A stretch of 64,000 nt of DNA from Monodelphis domestica (GCF_027887165.1 NC_077228.1:209428643-209492642); one strand, 5' to 3'; shown: positions 48,030-59,440, counted from the first letter of the stretch. Numbers and translations: made by a program. Notes: a model not told the origin generated them from the letters alone.

Positions 48030-48255
48030 TCCCTTTGAAGCTCAGCTCTGGTGCCCTCTCCTACAGGAAGCCTATTCTGATCATCCCAGAAATTACTCTA
48101 TAAATTTTACATCTCATTTTCTATATACATATTGGTTTCCCCAACCTCCTTTCCTCCCTTCTTATCCTTGAAGGCATAGACTTTTGTTTCTGCATCCCCT
48201 GAGCCTAGTACAATCCTGGGCATAGTACTAGCACATAGTAGGGCATCAGCAACCT
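48030..48255 (+). mobile_element. L2-type LINE 3' region
   Basis: TACAGGAAGCCTATTCTGAT, ATCCTTGAAGGCATAGACTT and ATAGTACTAGCACATAGTAG follow L2 order. Confidence 0.65.
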
Positions 48256-48259
48256 CAGC

Positions 48260-48450
48260 GTTATTGATAGTATTTATATATTGTTTTCAAGTCTGCAAAG
48301 CTTTACAACTAAAACTTTACAACTATTATCTTATTTGATCTTTGCAACAACCCTAGCAGATAGGTCTTATTATCCCTCCCCATTTACAGATGAGGAAACT
48401 GAGACAGAGAGACTTGCCCAGGATTACACAGCCAGTATCTGAGGCTAGAT
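48260..48450 (-). mobile_element. MIR/CORE-SINE fragment, antisense
   Basis: TTTGCAACAACCCTAGCAGA, TTACAGATGAGGAAACTGAG and GACTTGCCCAGGATTACACA are in antisense MIR order. Confidence 0.75.
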
Positions 48451-48519
48451 GTGAATTGAACTGAGTCAGAGTTATTACATAAAGGGGTTTATAAATCATA
48501 AAGAGATATATACATGGAT

Positions 48520-48765
48520 TTATATCCAGTTCAGGTGTTATAGTCATGCCTGACTCTTCATCACCCAATTTAGGGTTTTCTTGGCAAAGACCCTGGAGTG
48601 GTTTGCCATTTCCTTCTTCAGCTCATTTGACAGATAAGAAAACTGAGGCAAACAAGGTGAAGTGGCTTGCCCAGGGTCATGCAGCTAGTAAATGTCTGGG
48701 ATCAGATGTGAACTCAAGTCTTCCTGACTCTAGGCTCAGCACTCTGTCCCACTTGTGAAACCTAG
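48520..48765 (-). mobile_element. SINE with RTE-type tail, antisense
   Basis: TTTTCTTGGCAAAGACCCTG, GAGTGGTTTGCCATTTCCTT, GTGGCTTGCCCAGGGTCATG and CTTCCTGACTCTAGGCTCAG mark tail, core and head. Confidence 0.85.
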
Positions 48766-49204
48766 ATGCTCAATTAAATGTGAACTGCTATTTATTATAA
48801 GCAATGGATTCTGCATTTAAAAACCATAAAAACCTTTCAGGTTTGAAAATGCTGCTGTTCCCAAAAATCACTCTGTTGGTGCTTCTGAAAAGATCAATAT
48901 AAATCTAATAATTCCTTCTACATCAAATCAAATAAAGGAGTCTGTGGCTCCAATAACAGTGACCACAAAGCTAATCCAATGTATGAGCATTTGGATCATT
49001 TTTTTGGTTTTGTAAAGTTCAAAATCAAACCTAAACATGAAGGTTTTGCTTGTAGCATTCTTTTAGCAAACTCCTGTAGTATATTAATATGACTAAGCAA
49101 AAATCTGACCTACAGAAGGCCTTTCAAGAACATTTATTTTCTGTAGCAGTAATAATGCTTATTATTTGCTGAGCATAAAACTACAAAAGATTGGTTTTCA
49201 GTTC

Positions 49205-49400
49205 TTTTGGGCCAAGACTTCTTAACCTGGAACTTGCTTTTGAATATTCTAACAATTTTATTTCAATATAATTGGTTTCCTTGGTAATCCTAAATATTTT
49301 ATTGTGTGTGTTTAAAAATATCATTTTGAGGAAGGGTCTACAGGCTTCCCTAGACTGCATGAGGAGTCAAGAACACCAAATAGGTGAACCTCTACCTTCG
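49205..49400. mobile_element. Ancient DNA-transposon-like repeat, copy 1
   Basis: CTTCTTAACCTGGAAC, ATAATTGGTTTCCTTGGTAA, TTTAAAAATATCATTTTGAG and GGGTCTACAGGCTTCCCTAG also occur, in order, at 59045-59440. I take it as a hAT-like nonautonomous element from its TTCTTAACC end; the family is unconfirmed. Confidence 0.5.
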
Positions 49401-49554
49401 ACTACCAAATTCCTGTTTCCTCTCTGGACAATGAGCAAAGCATTATCTCTCACTACCTTGCAGGCTAGGGGAAATGATGGTTGTAGCTCCAGCATCTTTA
49501 GTTCCCTATTTAGTTCTAGATGCAGCTAGATTACTTGGTGAATAGAGGGCCTGT

Positions 49555-49820
49555 CTTGGACTCAGGAAGTTGTCATTCAGTCATTTGAGTCACGTTGGAC
49601 TCTTTGCAAACCCATTTGGAGTTTTCTTGGCCAAGATACTAGAATGGTTTGCCATTTCCTTCTCCAATTCATTTTACAGATGAGGAAACTGAGGTAAACA
49701 GAGTTAAGCAAATTGCCCACAGTCACACAGTTAATAAATGTCTAAGGCCAGATTTGAACTTGGGAAGATGAGTCTTCTTGATTCCAATCTCAGCACTCTA
49801 TCCACTGTACCACTTAGATG
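49555..49820 (-). mobile_element. SINE with RTE-type tail, antisense
   Basis: GTTGTCATTCAGTCATTTGA, GTTTTCTTGGCCAAGATACT, TTACAGATGAGGAAACTGAG and CACTCTATCCACTGTACCAC define a near-complete copy. Confidence 0.88.
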
Positions 49821-49824
49821 ATCA

Positions 49825-50040
49825 GGAAGATCAGGGTTCAAATTCCACCTCAAGCAATGCCTAGCCATGTGACCCTGGGCAAGTCATTTAATCTCACTTG
49901 GCCTCAGTTTCTTCACCTGTAAAATCGGGTGGTGGTAAATAATAGCTCTACCTCGGAGGGTTGTTGTAAGGGTCGAATGAGAAAACACATTATAAAGCAC
50001 TTTGCAAACCTTAAAGTGCTATGTAAATGCCAACTACTGA
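49825..50040 (+). mobile_element. MIR/MON-type CORE-SINE
   Basis: GGTTCAAATTCCACCTCAAG, GTGACCCTGGGCAAGTCATT, CTCAGTTTCTTCACCTGTAA and GTAAGGGTCGAATGAGAAAA follow MIR order. Confidence 0.8.
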
Positions 50041-50684
50041 TATAGGAATGGGGCAGAAGCAATTCCAAGAAAGCGTCTCTTCCCTACTCCCCTACCCCAT
50101 TAAGTTATTATATCTACTAAAGAGAGATATAGAAGTAACTGGCATATATTGGGCCTGACCACATTCAGCTGTAGGTCACCCAAATTCTCAGGTTTATCGA
50201 GGAAAAGAAGCTCACAACAACCTTTTAGGAGCTCTCACAGCCCACCTTCCTACCAATTGTGAACATTGCCTGAAGCACCAGCATGATGCTGGAGAGGATG
50301 TATGAAGCTGCTCTGGCAGGTTCAAGTCTTATTGAGTCACATCAATCTTCTCCCTGGCCTCTGACCAGACTTCATCTAATGCAATTGAGCAGGAACACTG
50401 GCCACCCCCAGGGCTGGAACATAAGTTCAACATCAACCCTCTGCTTTGCCCAGTTCAATCCTACTGTGCTTGATTAAAAGGCAACCAAACTTAATCTTAT
50501 ATTGTGAGATGAGACAAAGCACATGCTATACCTGCAGGCAGCAGGTGGAAAGAAATTGAGGGCAGGGAAACTAATAGCCAGGCTTAGTGAAAAAGCCCTT
50601 AGGGATGTATCCTTATGGCAGGGATTAAATTGGATTGAAATAAATATGATAGAGATACAATCAGTTCTTCTGAAAAAAAAAGAG

Positions 50685-50900
50685 GGGCTTAATGGAGCAG
50701 AATGGACACTAAACTCTGAGTCAGGAAAAATTAGGACTGATCATTTGGTGGCTGAATAGATGTAAGAAACTCAATGACAACCTCAGTTTCCTCACTTGTA
50801 AAAAAGGATAACAATGCTTGCCTTATGTCCCTCAGAGGGCTGCAAGGAAGATGCTATATATTATAAATGATAAAATATGATGTAAGCCATTACAATTATT
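50685..50900 (+). mobile_element. MIR-like fragment
   Basis: ACCTCAGTTTCCTCACTTGT, AAAAAAGGATAACAATGC and CTCAGAGGGCTGCAAGGAAG are MIR-like. The head is poorly preserved. Confidence 0.5.
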
Positions 50901-51486
50901 CTCTTCCAATTATTCTCAAGGAAAGGGCTCCCTGGAAACATGTCAGCAGAAAATCCTAGATTAAAGGTCCCCAGATTGTGATGGAAGAGAAGGCAAAGCA
51001 GAGCAAACACTGAAGTCCTGAGAAAGAATAGGCTCTTCGCTTCAATACCTACAAAGTTAAGGGAACTGGCTCAAACCAATAAAATACAGATTTTCTGAAG
51101 CAGAGTCTGCTTCTCTGTTTTTCTATCCCCAGCACGTAGCACACAGTGTTTAATAGATGTCTGAATTGAACTGGACAGCAGAGCCAACATAATTAAATCT
51201 GCCAGTCACCTCTTCTTTTCAGAAAGACCTCCACTACCTTCATCCAGGACAAAAATCCAAAAAGTGGAATAAGGCTGTGTGGTGTGATGGAAAGAACCCA
51301 GAGACTTGAAATCTGGAGAGAATGGATTGGAGGCCCATATCCCACCTTGGCACTTACTCTAATGCACTGTCTGAATAGGAAAATAAATATAGAGCTAGAA
51401 GGGACCTCAGAGACCATCCAATCCAGCTTTGTTATTTTATAACTGAAGAAACTGAGGAATATGAAGCCAAGGTCACAAAAATAATT

Positions 51487-51690
51487 GCATGGGGAAGCTA
51501 AGTGGGTCAATGGATAGAGAGCCAAACCTGGAGACAGGAGTTCTGGTTTCAAATCTGGCCTCAGGCAATTCCTAGCTGTGTTGCTCTGGGCAAGTCATTT
51601 AACCCCCTTTGCCTAGGTCTTACCACTCTTGTGCCTTAGAACTGATAAGTGGTATCAATTTTGAAACAGAAGGTAAGGGTTAAAAATAAC
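51487..51690 (+). mobile_element. Marsupial tRNA-headed SINE
   Basis: GGGAAGCTAAGTGGGTCAAT, TTCAAATCTGGCCTCAGGCA and TTTTGAAACAGAAGGTAAGG are present. AAAAATAA on both sides may be a short duplication. Confidence 0.88.
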
Positions 51691-51884
51691 TTACAGAGGC
51701 AGAAATCAAAACCTAGGGTACTTCATATTTTTCCCTACCTCTCTGCCTTCTAATGTGACCATGGATATGTCATTTAACGACTCTGTGCCTCCGTTTTTCC
51801 ATTTAGAAAATGAAGATAATACCCAAGTGCTTACCTCACAGGTTTGTTGGGAAGAGCAAAGATGCTAACTACCTAAAAAGCTTC

Positions 51885-52240
51885 GCCCTGATCTCCTCGC
51901 CGTCCCTTCAGTTACCTTATTCCCTCTCTCAGACACTCCATCTTTGGAATCCAGATATTTTCACTAACTAACCTCTATACCTGGAATGCTCTTCTTCTTC
52001 AACTGACTTCCCTGGCTTTCTTCAAATCCCAGCTCTCCAAGATGCCTTTCCAGGTCCCCCTTAATAGCTATTATCTCCAGTTTATCCAAGCTAGTTTGTG
52101 CTAGTTGTTTGCATGTTGTCTCTCCCATTAGACTGTGAGCTCCTCGAGGGCCAGCACCGTCTTTTTTCTCTGACTTCCCCATATTTGGCACAATGCCTGG
52201 CACATATTAAGTGCTTAATTAAAGCTTACTGACTGTCTGA
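51885..52240 (+). mobile_element. L2-type LINE 3' region
   Basis: CTCTATACCTGGAATGCTCT, CTTCAAATCCCAGCTCTCCA, TTAGACTGTGAGCTCCTCGA and GCCTGGCACATATTAAGTGC follow L2 order to its 3' end. It stops about 200 bp before the CpG island. Confidence 0.7.
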
Positions 52241-52676
52241 TTCCCTAAATACCCGGAATTTATATTTGAGGATCCCAATTCTGCAACCTGTTGACTCAGA
52301 GAACTTCCAAAGTGTTGTCTATTCTTTTGGGAACATCTCTGGGAAGCAGTGACTGAAAATCCAGCAGCAGGTGCCTTTTCTTCGCCTTAGCCCCAGCTGA
52401 TGGGGAGGGAAAGTGTTTTAAACAAGAGGAAACTGAGGCTCTCACTACCCAGGGCGGCCGGGCTGGCTCTAAGGAAGCCCCCGGGGCAACGTTCTGCTAA
52501 AGATGACGGAGCCCGAGACACCTACGCCGGAGAGGGCCGGGCCGGGCTCCCGTATGGGAGGGGCGCGCCAGCCGGCCAAGTCAGGGCCGCTCCCCTCTAA
52601 CCCCCAGCCGCCGTTCCCCCAGTACCTGGGCACTGCCCATTCCGCTCTGCACCCGCCCCGGGCTCCCACCACCTAC

Positions 52677-52842
52677 CTGAGCCCGAGCAGCCCCGGAGAG
52701 AGGGGTGGGAAGCGGACACTGAACCGGGACGGACAGCAGGTGGGGAACGCCCGTCAGACACCTGCCGGGACACCTGGCTGCGCGCGCCGCCACCGCTTTA
52801 ATAGATTCTCCTCCCCGCTTCCTAGTCGGCGTTAAAGCTGCT
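52677..52842 (-). other. CYB561: Proposed CYB561 noncoding exon 1
   Basis: The 3' end is set by the donor CTCAG|GTAGGTGG. The 5' end is placed about 25-30 bp after the TATA-like box and is only an estimate. A second, weaker donor (CAG|GTACTG) lies at 52626/52625. Confidence 0.45.
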
Positions 52843-52909
52843 CTGCCGGCTGCGCGAGTCGCCCATCCTTTTATGTTAGTGCGCGCGCGCGCCGGCGCAG
52901 CACCCTGGC

Positions 52910-52923
52910 GTTGCCCCAGCAAC
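52910..52923. promoter_or_regulatory. RFX X-box motif
   Basis: GTTGCCCCAGCAAC matches the X-box consensus (GTNRCC, 0-3 spacer, RGYAAC) in every position with a 2-bp spacer. It lies about 36 bp upstream of the minus-strand TATA-like box. Confidence 0.7.
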
Positions 52924-53234
52924 TAGATCTTGAACTACGCCTTGTTGGAAATGGGTGGGATCAAGTTGGGAGAGGCTAGAAAAGAAGGTGGGAAAGGGGC
53001 GGAGCTCCCCTTCCCCTCTTTCACTCTCCTCTCCTCCCTTACCGCACACATACCCTCTCTTTCCCTAGGGGCTCTCCTAGTCACTGCCCCGACCACCCGG
53101 AACGGGACTATCCATCTCTTAGGCTCCATACATCCCCCAGCCGTTTCCCATTATTATTAGCAATAATAATAATAAGCAATATAAGTATAAGTACTATTTT
53201 AAAATATTGTATCTTCCTCATGAAAAAGTAAGAT

Positions 53235-53330
53235 TCTATTTTTATCCCCATTTTACAGATGAGGAAACAGAGTCTAAGGTCACACAGCTAGCAACTGTCT
53301 GTGTCCACGTTTGAACTCGGGGCTTCCTAA
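53235..53330 (-). mobile_element. MIR/CORE-SINE fragment, antisense
   Basis: CCCCATTTTACAGATGAGGA, AAGGTCACACAGCTAGCAAC and TTTGAACTCGGGGCTTCC are in antisense MIR order. Confidence 0.7.
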
Positions 53331-54474
53331 CCTATCATTTAACACAGGCTGCTTTCTTTGAAACGGGCAAAGACATTAGATCCATAGACCCTGGCCTCGA
53401 GTGGGCTTAGATCTAATTTGAAGTCATCTGTTCCCCTTCCCCCCTGCTCCACCCCCCATCCTCTGCCTTTTAATCTCTTTCCTATCACTTTCTCACCCCT
53501 TTCACCTTGGAACCTTGGTAGCTCCTTCTTACTGAGCAAGAGCTGTGACACATGATGCATTTTAGGAATATAGTAACAGCGTAGTCACCAGTTGATCTTG
53601 GAATATATGATTCAAAAACTTAATTTCTTAAATTTATTGTTTTTAAATCTAGGTTGGCATCCACTTCTGTGCTCTTATCCAGTCTGTGTCCCTGTGACCC
53701 AGAGCAGCATCTGCTAATGCCTTCCTTTGTCTGTTATTGTTAATAATTTGTGACTGGTCCTGTCTGTGTGTACCCACATCCATGTGTGTGTCAGAAAAAT
53801 GGGGACCCTCAATGGCTCACAAGTAAAATCTCATTGATTGTAGGCTTTGGGGAAGAGAAGGGAGTGGTAGAGATAGATGGCTGGGACAGTTAGGAAAGGG
53901 AACATTGAAATAGGGATGAATGAAAGAGAAAGTGATATTGAGGAGAAAAAAGCAAGGGGAAATAATAAGTCTGAGACTTGAGGAAAGTTCAATAAACAGA
54001 ACTGGGTGTCTGTAACTATTGAAGGAATTAGCTAAGAGTGAAGAACAATAAATGCTCACCTCATGTAGCTCTTTTCTATTCCTTTTCTTTCCAATTGTCT
54101 AATTCCAATTTGCATTTTAAAATTATCTTCCTTTTTTCTAGAATTGCATTTTCCTTCTTCCCTACATTCCCTTCCTGTCTTCTCCCATCTGCCCTCCTTT
54201 CTTACTCTCAGCTAGTCATAGACTCAGATAGTCAGGAACAGGAAGGGATGTACTGATAAACGGTTAACAACCAGCTCTGCAGAGAAAAAAGTACACAAAA
54301 CATACCTCTATGTTTAATTTACATTATTCATATTTATAAGTAGACAAATGACAAAATAAAGGAACCCCTGGTTTGTATGCTGATTTCCAAGGCATAAATG
54401 CTCACATTGAATTTTTAATAATCAGCTGTCCAAGAACTGGTTTAAGCTATTTGCAGCACAATCTTGGTACAGGT
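53331..54474. other. Unassigned sequence right of the CpG island
   Basis: I see no gene or well-bounded repeat here. A purine-rich stretch lies at about 53850-54010. Confidence 0.4.
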
Positions 54475-54779
54475 TTTTTAGTTATTTTTTTCTTTTTAAA
54501 TTTTGAATTCCAAATTTCTCCTTCCAAACCCTCCATCCACTGAGAAGGTAAGCAATATGATATCAATTATACACCTGAAATCAAGCAAAGCATTTCCATG
54601 TTAGCCATATTGGAAAAAAAAGAAAAAGAAGTGAGAAAATATACTTCAATTTGCACTTAGAGTTTATCAGTTCTCTATTTAGAGATTTATAGCATCTTTC
54701 CATCATGAGTCCTTTGGAATTATCTTGGATCACCATATTAATCAAAGTAACCAAGGCTTTCACAGTTAATCATTCTTAT

Positions 54780-55519
54780 TGTAAGGATAATTTAGAGTCA
54801 TGACCTAATCTAAATTTAATTTTTGGTCGCCAGGGGATATCCCAAATAAAAATACCCAAGTCAGTTTGGAAATATATGGTGTTTTAATCAATATATGGGG
54901 AAGAAATCAAGGAAAATAGAGAGGGTATAGGATTTCTCCTGCCTGGCCTGTGCCAGGGGGAGTTCAGAATCCTCTGCCACAAGGTTTCTGAAGAAGATTA
55001 GAAGCTTCTAAGTGGATAGTCCTTGGAAAGTAAAAGAGAAAGAATCAGCCTAAAACTCTGAGAGATCTCAGAGAAGACGCCTCACCAAACTAGGTTACTA
55101 GGCTTTCTTCAATATGGTATCAAGGAAAACTCACCAATAAAAACCAGACAATAGCAGCCACCACGCCAAGATGCCAACACACTCAGCCAGCTGCTGCCAG
55201 CCACCTCTCCGCTGTTCAAGAGGCCAGAGAGAGGGAGTGATGCAAAATATATAGACGGTTTTACATCACTTTCCTGCATTTCACATGTACCAATGATATG
55301 TTAGACTTGACTTAGGACAGTCCAGGGGTTTGTCAGTTGTTTCTGATTTGTCATTTGCTAGCACATGTCTATCATAGGTCATCCTCCTAGAAACTTAATC
55401 CTTAAGTATGGGTGTAGACATTCCTGATTTTGTTAGACTAAGTAGGGTGGAGTAATCTAAAGTTCACAATTTCCTGATTTTTGTTAGACTAAGTAGGATG
55501 GAGTAATCTAAAGTTCACG
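54780..55519 (-). mobile_element. Solo ERV LTR, antisense, copy 1
   Basis: The 740-bp LTR has minus-strand termini near TG...CA (first base mutated), a TATATATTTTG box about 260 bp in, and an ATTAAA poly(A) signal near the 3' side. It sits inside the old L1, with a 4-bp TTAT duplication (54776-54779 and 55520-55523). Its promoter-distal end holds a ~50-bp tandem duplication (55421-55470 and 55471-55519). No internal retroviral genes adjoin it. Confidence 0.8.
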
Positions 55520-56684
55520 TTATATTGCTATCACTGTGCACAATATTATTCTCAGTTCTTCTCACTTTGCTCTGTATCTTACAATGCTTTTTTTTCTGAA
55601 GCTACCCCTCTCATCATTTGTTATAGCACTAGTTTCATCACAATCATATTTCACAACTTGTTCAGCCATTTCCCAATTGATGAGCATCCCCTCAGTTTCC
55701 AATTCTTTGCCAGGACAAAAGGAAGTACAATAAATATTTTTGTACTTTAAGTCTTTTTCCTTTTCCTTTGATCTCCTTGGGATACAAACCTAGTAGTGAT
55801 GTTAGTGGTTCAAAGAGTGTGCATAGCTTTATAGCCCTTTGAGCATAGTTTCAAGTTATTCTTCTGAGTGGTTGGACCAGTTCACTACTCCATACATATT
55901 TCATTAATGTACCTACTTTTCTTCATCTATTCTAGCATTTATCATTTCTGATAGGTGTGAGGTGGTACCTCAGTGTTGTTTTAATTTGCCTTTCTCTAAT
56001 AAATAGTGATTTAAAGCATTTTTTCATCTGACCAGAGACAACTTTGATTTCTTCTTCTGAAAACTGCCTGTTCACATCCTTTGACCATTTATCAGTTGGG
56101 GAATGGCTTTTATTTTTATAAATTGGATTCCATTCTCTATATACTTGAGAAATGGGGCCTTTATTGGAGAAACTTACTGTAAACATTTTTATATCACATC
56201 ATTGTCTATGATATCTTTTAGCAAAATACAGTTTCCCTGATTGCCACTTTTCATTGGGTCTATTATTGCTTTTGCATTATCTGAGATCATGACTTCTACT
56301 CTTGCCCTTTTTTACTTCAGTTGAAGCATATTAAATTCTGCTCTAGTCCTTTTTTTTATTGTGTGCCTTTTTCTATTTCAAGTGTGTCTCTTATAAAGAA
56401 CATAATGTTGGATTCTGGATTTTTAATCCATTTTGCTATCTATTTCCCTTTATGGTTGAGCTCATCCCATTTATAATCACATATATGGTTATTTTTTATT
56501 GCCCTCCATTCCATTTTCTTCTGTTTATTCTTTTCTTTGTATCTTGTTCATCTTCAAAAGTTCATTTTGATCCTAACCACTGCTATCCTTAATCCACATT
56601 TCCTTTTATCATTCCCCACCTTTTCCTTATCCCCATCTCCTTCTGTTTCCCTATTGAAGAAGCTAGATTTCTATACAAAATCAA

Positions 56685-56725
56685 GTATGTATATATGCAT
56701 ATATACATATATATATATATATTCT
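56685..56725. repeat. TA-rich microsatellite
   Basis: Alternating TATA/TGCATA sequence ends in a run of TA dinucleotides. Confidence 0.9.
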
Positions 56726-57479
56726 TCCATCTTTGAACCAATTCCAATGAGAATGAAATTATAGCATTATTCACTACCCTTCCATTTTCCCCTCCACTAT
56801 AAAAGCTCTTTCTTGCATGTCTCTTTTATGTGAGAAAACTTTCCCCATTCTACCTCTCCCATACCCCTTCTCCCAATACATCTCTCTTTCTCACCTCTAC
56901 AATTTTTTAGAGATAATTCCAACATAATTGATTCAAACCTATGCCTTTTATCTATATAAACTTCTTTTAACTTTCCTAATATTGATGAAGTTCCTAGGAG
57001 TTACATGTATCATCTTTTCATTCAGAAATATAGTTTAACTTCCTTGATTCCTTGAGTACTCTGTCTTTTTATGCTCCCTTTAAGTCTTGTGTTTGAATGT
57101 CAAATTTTCTATTTAGCACTGGTCTTTTCACCAGGAATTTTTCAAAGTTCTCTATTTCATTAAATATCCATTGTTTCTCTGTGAAGGAGTAGACTCAGTT
57201 TGGCTGAGTTATTCTTGGTTGTAATCCTAGCTCCTTTGCCTTCCAAAATATCATATTTCAAATCCTTTAATGTAGAAATTGCTAAGTCTTGTGTGATTGT
57301 AACTTGATGACATTTGAATTGGTTTTTTTTTTTGGTTGCTTGCAATATTTTCTCCTTGACCAAGGAGCTCTGGAATTTGGTTATAACATTCCTGGGTGTT
57401 TTCATTTTGGAATCTCTTTTAGGAGATAATCAGTAAATTCCTTCCATTTAGATTTTATCTTCTGGATCTAGGACATTGG

Positions 57480-57690
57480 GGTAGTTTCCCTTAATAATTT
57501 CTTAAATTTCTTAATTTCTTAGATTTTTTATTTCTTAATTTCTTAAATTTTAAATTTAAATTTCTTAAATCAAGTAATAATAAATTATATATTTATATAT
57601 AAATATATAAATAATATATAACCCTAAATAAATAAATAAATAAATAAATGAAAAGAATAAAGAAATAAATGGGAAAATCTTAAATTAAAT
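57480..57690. repeat. AT-rich low-complexity tract with (AAAT)n
   Basis: Repeated TTTCTTAAAT segments, then TATATATAAATA, then about six AAAT units. Confidence 0.85.
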
Positions 57691-58034
57691 TTCTTAAAAC
57701 ATGATATTTAGGATTGGGGGTGGCAGATCATGGGTTTCAAGCAGTCCAATAATTCTTAAATTTTCTCTCTTCAATCTCTTTTCCAGATTGGTTTCTACAA
57801 TGAGATATTTCACACTTTTCTATTTTCTCATTCTTTTGATTTTGTTTTACTGTTTCTTAATATCTCATGGAGTCGTTAACTTCCACTTGTCCAATTCTGC
57901 TCTTTAAAAAATTCTTTTCTTCAGTAAATTTTTATGCCTCTTTTACCATTAAGCCAATTTTGTTTTTTTTAACTGTCATTTTCTTCAGTATTTTTGTGTC
58001 TCTTTTACCATTCTCTTTTCATAATTTTCTTCCT

Positions 58035-58238
58035 TAAAAAATAAAAAACCTTTACTTTCTGCCTTCAAATCAATACTGTGTATTGGTTCGAAGGCAGAAG
58101 AATAGTAAGGGCTAGGCAATGGGGGTTAAGTGACTTGCCCAGGGTCACACAGGAAGTGGCTGAGGTCAGATTTGACCCTAGGACCTCCTGTCTCTAAACC
58201 TGGCTCTCAATCCCTTTAGCCACCTAGCTGCCCTCTCA
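58035..58238 (-). mobile_element. Marsupial tRNA-headed SINE, antisense
   Basis: AACCTTTACTTTCTGCCTTC, GTGACTTGCCCAGGGTCACA and TAGCCACCTAGCTGCCC define a full copy within the L1. Confidence 0.9.
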
Positions 58239-59044
58239 GCTCTTTCTTCAACTCTTCTAGGAACTATTGTTGGTCTTGGATCCAATTAGCATTTTTCTTT
58301 AAGGCTTTGGTTTTAGCTGTTTTTACATTGTTTTCTTCTTCTGAGTTTATGTCTTAGTCTTCCCTGCCACTGTAGAAGCTTTTTCTGGTGGAGTTATTTT
58401 TCTGTTGCTTGTTCATTTTTCCAGCCTATTTATTGCCTTTGAACTTTATGTTAAAGTTGGGAGTTGGGTTCTGCTCACCAAGGAGTAGGGAGCTTAAAAC
58501 TTTTTTGTAGTGCTGTTTTTAAAGCTAGTTCTACCAAAGTGGTATGGTCCAGGGAGAGGTACATTCACTCCTATCCTAGTTTGTGCTCTGGTTTCTATTC
58601 AGAAAGGGTCCCTACTCCCCTGCAGCCACAAGCACTAGCACTACTCTTGAACAATGACCAATTGTTCATTGTTGACCATTAGTCATCCAACAATGACCAA
58701 TCTCTTGCTTTCCTACAGCCACAAGTGCTAGTCCTCTCCTTAGGTCTGGAACTGTGTTCAAACTCAAAACTCAAAACTTCCCTGTTGTCCTCCCATCCAT
58801 CTACCATTCCACCAGCTATTGGAAAAGAAGTAAAAGAAATTATTCCTCGACCTCCATCCCAAGTTTGGGAACTCTGAGATGTTGGTGCCAGTATAAAGGA
58901 AAGAGCACTAGGTTTTAGAAAAAGAAGACCTAAATTTGAGTCCAGAAGCCTTTCCTGATTATCGGCTAAGTGACTTTAAACAAGTCACTTCATTATTGTG
59001 AGCCTCAGTTTGCTCCTTTGAAACCTGAGGAAATTGGACTAGAG

Positions 59045-59440
59045 GCTCTTAACCCAAGATATCCAAATTTAGCTTTAAAAAAATATTTTGACAACTATAT
59101 TCTAATATTAATGGCTTTCCTTTGTAATCCTGTGTATTTTATTTGGGGCATTTAAAAATATTATTCAGGGGAAGCTCAGTGGATAGAGAACCAAGCCTAG
59201 AGATGCAAATTTGGGTTCAAGTTTGGTCTCAGATACTTCCCAGGTGTGTGATCCTGGGCAAGTCACTTAACCCCACTGCCTAGTTTTTACTACTCTTCAG
59301 CCTTGGAAGAGGTACTTAGTATCCATTCATAGTCAGAAGATGGGGGTTTTTGTTTGTTTCTTAAAAGTCTTTTTCTGAGACAGAGCCCATAGGCTTCACC
59401 AGACTGCCTAAGGGGTCCCTGCCACAAGAAAGCCTAAGAA
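59045..59440. mobile_element. Ancient DNA-transposon-like repeat, copy 2, split by a SINE
   Basis: CTCTTAACCCAAGATATCC, ATGGCTTTCCTTTGTAATCC and GCATTTAAAAATATTATTC continue after a SINE as CTGAGACAGAGCCCATAGGC and CACCAGACTGCCTAAGGGGT. It is the same repeat as at 49205-49400. Confidence 0.55.
59163..59365 (+). mobile_element. Marsupial tRNA-headed SINE
   Basis: GGGGAAGCTCAGTGGATAGA, TTCAAGTTTGGTCTCAGATA and GTGTGATCCTGGGCAAGTCA are present; the tail is decayed. Confidence 0.85.

Larger units (their letters stand above)
31156..52676 (-). other. CYB561: CYB561 5' intron (proposed, 21.5 kb)
   Basis: The acceptor lies directly before 31155. The donor is proposed at the CpG island, where CTCAG is followed by GTAGGTGG on the minus strand. 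Everything between is repeats and unassigned sequence, with no other supported gene. Confidence 0.5.
52400..52950 (-). promoter_or_regulatory. CYB561: CpG island; proposed CYB561 promoter and first exon
   Basis: This is the only dense CpG island in the window. On the minus strand there is an X-box (52910-52923), a TATA-like ATAAAAGG (52874-52867), and about 165-200 bp further down a strong donor, CAG|GTAGGTGG (exon end at 52677). That fits a noncoding first exon from about 52842 to 52677, spliced to the CYB561 exon at 31155. No other CYB561-oriented promoter is visible closer. It could be bidirectional. Confidence 0.6.
54475..58460 (-). mobile_element. Composite old L1, antisense, interrupted by an LTR and a SINE
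   Basis: The 3' end (54475-54779) continues after the LTR at 55520. Minus-strand translation at 56186-55932 gives an ORF2 C-terminal fragment (QFSEEEIKVVSGQMKKCFKS, QIKTTLRYHLTP) matching the L1 at 36 kb. Beyond 56200 the sequence jumps to an endonuclease/ORF1-like part (QNPTLC-ETHLK, then IIDPMKSGNQGN), without the reverse-transcriptase core. It is an internally deleted L1 or a half-L1 (HAL1)-like element. AT-rich low-complexity sequence fills 57480-57690. Confidence 0.5.

Noticed and set aside
52503..52835. 110-codon plus-strand frame starting MTEPETPTPERAGPG in the CpG island
   Set aside because: It is Pro/Arg-rich, as expected from GC-rich DNA, and lies antisense to the proposed CYB561 first exon. 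No domain is recognisable and no splice partner is supported.
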